From Paeniglutamicibacter terrestris (GTDB lineage Bacteria; Actinomycetota; Actinomycetes; Actinomycetales; Micrococcaceae), in NCBI RefSeq assembly GCF_012271785.1, contig NZ_JAAWVT010000001.1, forward strand, positions 930,001-994,000: a stretch of 64,000 bases of DNA, written 5' to 3'. Of the stretch, positions 58,723-64,000 are shown piece by piece; the stretch's first letter is position 1, and every line of letters starts with the position of its first letter. The notes under the pieces were generated by a model. It saw only the letters and a program-made list of their open reading frames with translations, had not been told where the DNA came from and ran no database searches. The translations under genes and the position numbers were made by a program.

Positions 58723-60396
58723 CTAGGATCTGTTGTTCCGTGCGGGTTCCAGGTCCCCGTGGCGGGGATCTGGATCGGTGCCGGCGCCGGGGTCGGTTTC
58801 CCACCGCGGGCGCGGCACCGAGGCCAGCAGGGTCTGGGTGTAGGGGTGTTGCGGATTACCCAGCACGGCCCGAGTCGGGCCGCTCTCCACGATGGCGCCG
58901 TCCTGGACCACCAGCAGCTCGTCGCAGATTTCCCCGACGATGGCCAGGTCGTGGCTGATGAACAGCACCGCGACCCCACTGTCCTTGCGCAGCTTGTTGA
59001 CCAGCTCTAGCACCTGCGCCTGCACCGAGACATCCAGTGCGCTGGTGGCCTCGTCGAGCACCAGCAGTCGCGGGTTCAGGGCCATGGCCTTGGCGATCGC
59101 GACGCGCTGCCGCTGGCCGCCCGAGAGCTTGCGCGGGTAGAGGTTCGCGTGCCTTTCCTCCAGACCCACGGATTCAAGCAATTGCCCGATGCGCGCCCTC
59201 ATGGCCTTGGCGTCGAGCCGGTAGTGCAGTTTCAGGACCGCCGCCAGAGCCTTGGCCGGGGTGAGCCGCGAATCCAGAGACTGGTAGGGATCCTGAAACA
59301 CCATCTGGACGCGCGAGGCCGTTTTCAGCCGGCGTTCCCTGGCGCTACCGCCGGTGATCGCGCCGCCGGCCAGGGTGATCTCCCCGCTGTCGGCGTGTTC
59401 CAGACCGGCAACGATGCGTCCCAGGGTCGACTTGCCCGATCCCGACTCCCCGACGATCGCCAAGCCGCCGCCGGCAGGGATGGCCAGCGACACGGATTTC
59501 AGCGCCCGAACCGGCGGTTGGCCCCGCAGCTGATAGGTCTTGGAGACGTTCTCCACGCTCAGCACCGGGGCCCCGGCGGATCCGCTGGGCTGCGAGCCTG
59601 ACCGCGGCGCGCTGCGCATGCCGGGGGTCGCCGCGACAAGTTGTTGGGTATATTCCGAGACGGGCCGCTCGAAGACCTGGCGGGTCACGCCGTGCTCCTG
59701 GAGCACGCCGTGGCGCAGCACATAGGTGCGGTCGGCGATCGACGCGGCCAGAGCCAGATCGTGGGTGATGAACAGCATGCCCATGGAGCGCTCGGACACG
59801 GCCCGCGAGAGCAACCGGATCACCGCCGCCTGGGTGGTGACATCCAGCGCGGTCGTCGACTCGTCGCAGATCAGCAGCTCCGGATCGTTCATCAGGGCGC
59901 CGGCAATCATGACGCGCTGCAACATGCCCCCGGAGAGCTCGTGCGGGTACTGCTTCATGCGGGCCTCGGGGTTGCTAAGCCCCATCGAGGCGAGCAGCTC
60001 CACGGCGCGGGCCTCAAGCATCGCCTTGTTAGCGCCGGGCACCTGCATCATCGGCTCGATGAGGTGGGCCCCCAGGGTACGCACCGGGTTGATGGAGGAG
60101 CGCGGGTCCTGGAAGACCATGGCTGCCCGACCGCGGCGCATGGCGCGCAGCTGGGCACCGGAGGCCTTGAGCACCGCAAGGCCGCCGAGGTCGATGTCGC
60201 CGGTGACCTGGGCCGCGGAGGGCAACAGGCCCAGCACCGCGCGGGCGGTCAACGACTTTCCGGATCCCGATTCGCCCACCAGCGCGACGGTTTCCCCGCG
60301 CTCGATATGCATCGATACCTTCTCCAGCAGCTGCAGCGGGGGCGCTGCGGCCGCAGCGACCCGGATGCTCAGTTCCTTGATGTCGAGAATTTTCAT
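58723..60396 (-). CDS. ABC transporter ATP-binding protein, two DppD/DppF domains fused
   Basis: 557 residues from the ATG at 60396, which overlaps the upstream permease by 4 bases (a longer frame to 60942 lies inside that gene). Two complete ATPase domains: Walker A GESGSGKSLTARAVLG and ELSGGMLQRVMIAGAL in the first, GESGSGKSTLGRIVAG and KLSGGQRQRVAIAKAM in the second. So this system has one fused engine where the importer at 26571-28260 has two proteins. Confidence 0.92.
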   Translation of the reverse strand: MKILDIKELSIRVAAAAAPPLQLLEKVSMHIERGETVALVGESGSGKSLTARAVLGLLPSAAQVTGDIDLGGLAVLKASGAQLRAMRRGRAAMVFQDPRSSINPVRTLGAHLIEPMMQVPGANKAMLEARAVELLASMGLSNPEARMKQYPHELSGGMLQRVMIAGALMNDPELLICDESTTALDVTTQAAVIRLLSRAVSERSMGMLFITHDLALAASIADRTYVLRHGVLQEHGVTRQVFERPVSEYTQQLVAATPGMRSAPRSGSQPSGSAGAPVLSVENVSKTYQLRGQPPVRALKSVSLAIPAGGGLAIVGESGSGKSTLGRIVAGLEHADSGEITLAGGAITGGSARERRLKTASRVQMVFQDPYQSLDSRLTPAKALAAVLKLHYRLDAKAMRARIGQLLESVGLEERHANLYPRKLSGGQRQRVAIAKAMALNPRLLVLDEATSALDVSVQAQVLELVNKLRKDSGVAVLFISHDLAIVGEICDELLVVQDGAIVESGPTRAVLGNPQHPYTQTLLASVPRPRWETDPGAGTDPDPRHGDLEPARNNRS

Positions 60397-61250
60397 GCGA
60401 AGGGATCTCCCAGCTTGTCGGAAAGCCAACCGCCCACGGTGTTCACAGCCACAACGACGAGCACCACGGCCACCGACGGGATGAGGGCGGGCAGGAAGTT
60501 GCCGCTGACCAATGCGGATTGGCCCTCGTTGATCATGTTGCCCCAGTCGGCCTGCGGCGCCTGGATGCCCAGTCCCAGGAAGGAGAGGGCGGCAAGCTCG
60601 ACGAGCACGTACCCGAAGTTCTGCGTGGTCTGCGATCCGACCACGCCCAACACGTTGGGCATCACGGCGCGGGTGGCGATCCACGGTGCGGAGAACCCCT
60701 GCACCGCGTAGGCCGAGACGTATTGCCGGTTCTTTTCCGTGGCCACCAGTTGGCGGGTCAGGCGCCCGATGTACGGGGTGTAGGCGATGGACATGGCTAG
60801 CACCGGGGCGATGAGGCCCTTGCCGAACAGTGCCACGGCGAGGATCGCCAGCAGCAGCGCGGGGAACGCCAGCACGATGTCGAAGGCGCGGGAGATGACG
60901 GCATCGATCCTGCCGCCGGACCAGCCCGCCCACAAACCACACAGCAGGCCCAGGATGGTGGAGAGCAGCACCACGAAGGCCGGACCGGCCAGAGCGGTGC
61001 GCGAACCGTGGATCATGCGTGAAAAGATGTCACGCCCCAGGGCGTCGGTGCCCAGCCAGTGCTGGGCCGTCGGTCCCGAATTGACCCGCAGCAAATCGAC
61101 GGTGGCCGGCGGGTAGGGGGCGATGAGCGGGGCGAGGACCGCCGCCAACAGGATCAGCGCCAAAAAGCTCGTGGAGAAGATCAGCCCCCACCTGCGGTTT
61201 TTCAGGGACAGGTGTTTCAGTGGCAAGCGCGAAGCGGCTTGAATGCTCAT
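60393..61250 (-). CDS. ABC transporter permease (DppC type)
   Basis: 285 residues. HWLGTDALGRDIFSRMIHGSR is the family signature; the coupling loop contains ATEKNRQYVSAYAVQGFS. Overlaps both neighbours by 4 bases. Confidence 0.9.
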   Translation of the reverse strand: MSIQAASRLPLKHLSLKNRRWGLIFSTSFLALILLAAVLAPLIAPYPPATVDLLRVNSGPTAQHWLGTDALGRDIFSRMIHGSRTALAGPAFVVLLSTILGLLCGLWAGWSGGRIDAVISRAFDIVLAFPALLLAILAVALFGKGLIAPVLAMSIAYTPYIGRLTRQLVATEKNRQYVSAYAVQGFSAPWIATRAVMPNVLGVVGSQTTQNFGYVLVELAALSFLGLGIQAPQADWGNMINEGQSALVSGNFLPALIPSVAVVLVVVAVNTVGGWLSDKLGDPFA

Positions 61251-62272
61251 CGTGCTCCCTCCCCCGCCTTGAGGCGTGGATCGATGACGGGACCCAGGAG
61301 ATCGACCAGGGTGTTGATGGCCACGAAGGCGGTGACGACGATCAGCACGATGGCCTGCACCACCGGGAAATCCAAACGGTCCACGGAGGAAACCAGCAAC
61401 GAACCCAGCCCGGCCAGGCCGAAGGCCTGTTCCACAATCGCGGAGGACACCAGCAGGCCCGCAACCAGAAGTCCGGAGACCGTGAGGATCGGGCCGGTGG
61501 CGTTGCGCAGCACGTGGCGGATCACCACGGCCACCGGGGTGATGCCGCGGGAACGGGCCACCTCGACGTGTTCGCGGGCGAACTGCTCGACCATGGCCGA
61601 ACGGGTCACCCGGCCCACCACGGCAATGAAGGACAGTGCCAGGGCCAGGGAGGGAAGAACCAGGTGGTAGAGCATGTCCGCGAATCCGTTTCCCGACCCG
61701 AAGGAGGGGAAGAGGCCAAGCTGCACCGCAAAGATCGCAATCAGCACGATGGCGCCGACGAAGGACGGGATGGCTGCCAGCCCGGACATGGAGGCCACGA
61801 TCGCCCGGTCCGCGAAAGTACCGCGCAGCAGTGACGCCGCGATTCCCGCAGCCAGGCCGAGGATCGCGATCATCACACCTGCCATGACCACCAGTCCCAG
61901 GGTGACGGGCAGGCGGCCCAGAATCACCTCGGTGACGTCCTGGCGGTACTGCAGGGAGCGGCCGAAATCGCCCTGCACCACCCCGGTGATCCAGTTCCAG
62001 TACTGTTCCAGCGGCGGCCTGTCCAGGCCGTAGATGGCCGTGACCTCGGCGATGGCCTCGGGGTTGGGGCTTCGCCCGCGCAGCAGGAAGTTGATCGGGT
62101 CCCCCGGCACCAGCCAGCGGGAGAAGAACACGATCACCGAGGAAACGAACACGGTGAAGAGGAAGGCGCCGATCTTGCCGGCCGCCAGTTTCAGTGCCGT
62201 AGCCGCCTGCCGCGGGGCTTTGGCGGCCCCCGGTGCCGGCGGGGTTGCTGCGGCGAGGTTACTTTGCGCCAA
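61247..62272 (-). CDS. ABC transporter permease (DppB type)
   Basis: 341 residues. Six membrane spans; PGDPINFLLRGRSPNPEAIAEV and HVEVARSRGITPVAVVIRHV are the typical DppB regions. Its first 14 bases overlap the end of the binding-protein gene. Confidence 0.9.
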   Translation of the reverse strand: MAQSNLAAATPPAPGAAKAPRQAATALKLAAGKIGAFLFTVFVSSVIVFFSRWLVPGDPINFLLRGRSPNPEAIAEVTAIYGLDRPPLEQYWNWITGVVQGDFGRSLQYRQDVTEVILGRLPVTLGLVVMAGVMIAILGLAAGIAASLLRGTFADRAIVASMSGLAAIPSFVGAIVLIAIFAVQLGLFPSFGSGNGFADMLYHLVLPSLALALSFIAVVGRVTRSAMVEQFAREHVEVARSRGITPVAVVIRHVLRNATGPILTVSGLLVAGLLVSSAIVEQAFGLAGLGSLLVSSVDRLDFPVVQAIVLIVVTAFVAINTLVDLLGPVIDPRLKAGEGAR

Positions 62273-63890
62273 TGTGGGCCGCCCAGGGGTAGTACAGGTA
62301 GTTCACCGACGGTGAAGCACCCGTGATCTTGTTGTTCATCCACAGATTGGTCGGGCTCTCATAGAGCGGCAACCAGGGAAGTTCCTTGTTGAGGATTTTC
62401 TGCGATTCCACGGCTAAGGAAAGGCTCTTGACGGAATCCTTTGTGTGCAAGCTGGCATTCGTTGCCTTGTCGAATTCCGTGTTGGACCAGCTGCCGTAGT
62501 TGGAGAAGTCTCCCGTGCGAAGGATCGAGAACATCTCCAGCGGGTTGCCGGCGGACAGGTACCAGTTGGTGTAGAACAGGTCGGTCCCCTCCCGGGCCGC
62601 CGGATCCGAGAAGAGCGCGGAGTACGCATTTGGGGTCACCGTGTTGATCTTGGCCTTCAGGCCGATCGATTCGGCTGCGGCGGCGGTGGCCTGGGCCGTC
62701 ACCGCGAAGTTGTTGCCCATGGGTGCGGTGGTGATGGTGATCTCCGCACCGGCCACGCCCTGTTCCTCGATGATCTTGGCTGCGGCCTCGATATCGTACG
62801 GGTAGTCGATGAGGTCCTTGAAGGCTGAAGCCTTGGTTGCGGCATCGGCCGATCCCCACACCGACTCGGTGGTCAGCGAGTTGGTCCGGGTGGCGAAACC
62901 GGCCTCGGCGGCCTGCACCAGGCCGTTGCGGTCAATGGCCATCAACAACGCCTTGCGGACCTCGGCGTTTCCCAGCGGGCCCTCGGGGTTGGACACGACC
63001 AGGCTATTGACGGCCGAGTTCAGCCCGAAGAAGACATCGCCGGCGCCCGAGGCCTTCAATTCGCCGATGGCGTTGGAGGGAAGCATCCAGCCGCCGTCGA
63101 TCTCGCCGGACTTCAGGGCGTTCACCCGTGCCACGGGGTCGGACTGGATGACGAATTCAACTTCCTGGGCCTTGGCCAGAAGTTTCTTGTCCCAGTAGCC
63201 GTCGAAGCGGGTGAGGTTGATTTTCTCGCCGCTTTGCCAGCTCTTGAGTTCAAACGGCCCGGTGCAATTCACCCCGCCGGTGGAGTTTCCGTAGTCGCCG
63301 CCGGCAGCCTGCAGGGTTGCAGCCGATTCGATGACGCCCGGGGCACCCGAGAGCGACTCGTTGAACAGGGCGTCCGGGACCTTGGTGGTCACGGTGACCT
63401 CGTGGGTTCCTGTCTTCTTGATGTCATTAACATTGGCGTAGGCCGAGTACCAGAACGAGCCCACGGCCGGATCCAGGTGGCGGTTCATGGAGAACACCAC
63501 ATCGTCCGCGCTCAGCGTGCTTCCGTCGTGGAACGTGACGCCCTCGCGAATGGTGTAGACCCAGGTGGTCGGGTTCGGGTTCTCGAACTTGGAGGCCAGG
63601 CCGGGGCCAACGCTCATGTCCGCGTTCAGGCGCAGCAGCGACTCGCAGACGTTGGCTAGGACCTGGTTGTCGGAGAAGTCGAAGGCGTAGGCGTAGTCCA
63701 GCGAGCTCGGTTCGGCGTACAGCGACCAGCTCAGCTTGTCGAGTTCCCCCGACGGTGCCGCGGTGTTGACCGTGAGGTCGAAGCTGGGCTTCGCGGCGCT
63801 GGCGCTGTCCTCGCTCGGGGTCACCGCGCAGGAGGCAAGGGCCAGCACGGCTCCCGCGGCGAGCGCAAGTTTTAGGGGCTTATTCATCAT
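62259..63890 (-). CDS. Extracellular solute-binding lipoprotein, family 5
   Basis: 543 residues from ATG at 63890 (a second ATG follows directly). Signal peptide with lipobox ALASC near residue 20. The family 5 pattern includes TTWVYTIREGVTFHDGSTLSADDVVFSMNR. It supplies the operon's permeases. The ligand is probably an amine- or peptide-like compound degraded by the FAD oxidoreductase and amidohydrolase. Confidence 0.9.
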   Translation of the reverse strand: MMNKPLKLALAAGAVLALASCAVTPSEDSASAAKPSFDLTVNTAAPSGELDKLSWSLYAEPSSLDYAYAFDFSDNQVLANVCESLLRLNADMSVGPGLASKFENPNPTTWVYTIREGVTFHDGSTLSADDVVFSMNRHLDPAVGSFWYSAYANVNDIKKTGTHEVTVTTKVPDALFNESLSGAPGVIESAATLQAAGGDYGNSTGGVNCTGPFELKSWQSGEKINLTRFDGYWDKKLLAKAQEVEFVIQSDPVARVNALKSGEIDGGWMLPSNAIGELKASGAGDVFFGLNSAVNSLVVSNPEGPLGNAEVRKALLMAIDRNGLVQAAEAGFATRTNSLTTESVWGSADAATKASAFKDLIDYPYDIEAAAKIIEEQGVAGAEITITTAPMGNNFAVTAQATAAAAESIGLKAKINTVTPNAYSALFSDPAAREGTDLFYTNWYLSAGNPLEMFSILRTGDFSNYGSWSNTEFDKATNASLHTKDSVKSLSLAVESQKILNKELPWLPLYESPTNLWMNNKITGASPSVNYLYYPWAAHIGAK

Positions 63891-63901
63891 CTTCCCGGGC
63901 C

Positions 63902-64000
63902 TTACTTGGATGCAACGGGAACGTCGGTGGCTGCGTAAACGCACTTTCCGTCGATCCAGGTGGAGATCACACGGCTGCGGAAGATGTCCCGGGCCGCAAC
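63902..64000 (-). CDS. C-terminal end of a probable amidohydrolase (partial)
   Basis: Only the last 32 codons are in the window, ending with TAA at 63902-63904: DIFRSRVISTWIDGKCVYAA followed by a short tail. Amidohydrolases often end in such a strand (value of the metal-dependent barrel's beta-sandwich). It is the next upstream gene of the ABC operon. The family assignment rests on a short segment. Confidence 0.5.
   Translation of the reverse strand, partial: VAARDIFRSRVISTWIDGKCVYAATDVPVASK

Noticed and set aside
57729-58979. A 416-codon minus frame across the FAD oxidoreductase
   Set aside because: Shifted frame of the oxidoreductase and ATPase genes with Arg/Ala/Gly-rich composition and no motif.

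Overview
The window is high-GC actinobacterial DNA. Short intergenic gaps, frequent 4-base gene overlaps, GTG and TTG starts, and gene families typical of soil Arthrobacter relatives suggest a Micrococcaceae chromosome; this is an inference, since no rRNA or other marker gene is present. No transposase, integrase, CRISPR array, tRNA or rRNA was recognised. The window is a string of catabolic islands, most with their own transporter and regulator.

Left part. At 1-690 lies a decayed Old Yellow Enzyme (OYE) gene. A minus-strand sugar-acid operon (770-6617) encodes an MHS-type transporter, a D-2-hydroxyacid dehydrogenase, a KduD-like SDR, KDPG aldolase, KDG kinase and an L-idonate-5-dehydrogenase-like enzyme, with a divergent IclR regulator. 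Next come an AbgT transporter with an M20 amidohydrolase and a divergent double-HTH AsnC-type regulator (7725-11676), then amtB-glnK plus an ornithine-cyclodeaminase-like gene (12713-15616). A small lipoprotein, an M20 carbamoylase-type hydrolase with a sarcosine-oxidase-like flavoenzyme and divergent LysR, and a BCCT transporter follow (15890-22669).

Middle. A nine-gene minus-strand operon (22768-31698) joins an oligopeptide/glycoside-type ABC transporter to an aldo/keto reductase, an HpcH/HpaI aldolase, an Asp-box sialidase-fold protein without signal peptide, and an SDR. Divergent from it is a 755-residue fusion of a four-carbon acid sugar kinase (DUF1537) with a PdxA2-type dehydrogenase, followed by a DeoR regulator. 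Two copies of a 17-bp palindromic site lie between the two units. After this come a Fic protein flanked by direct repeats of the OYE 3' end, the intact OYE gene, an aldo/keto reductase and a VOC protein.

Right part. A phosphonate island (39457-46713) has phnM and phnF divergent from phnD-phnC-phnE(fused)-hpnZ-like-phnX-like, with no C-P lyase core genes in the window. After a decayed membrane-protein gene and an orphan DmmA-like gene comes a fructan island (48224-56630): fructokinase-like PfkB, an Frc-type ABC importer, a LacI regulator, an ABM protein and a secreted GH32 enzyme. The sequence GACAACGWTGTC recurs three times at its regulatory regions. The window ends in a second oligopeptide-type ABC operon with an FAD oxidoreductase, a cupin and a truncated amidohydrolase (56874-64000).

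The most unusual items are the kinase-PdxA2 fusion, the phosphonate island with PhnM but no C-P lyase genes in view, the GH32 protein whose catalytic fold is interrupted by repeat modules that seem nested in one another, and the three OYE copies around the Fic gene.
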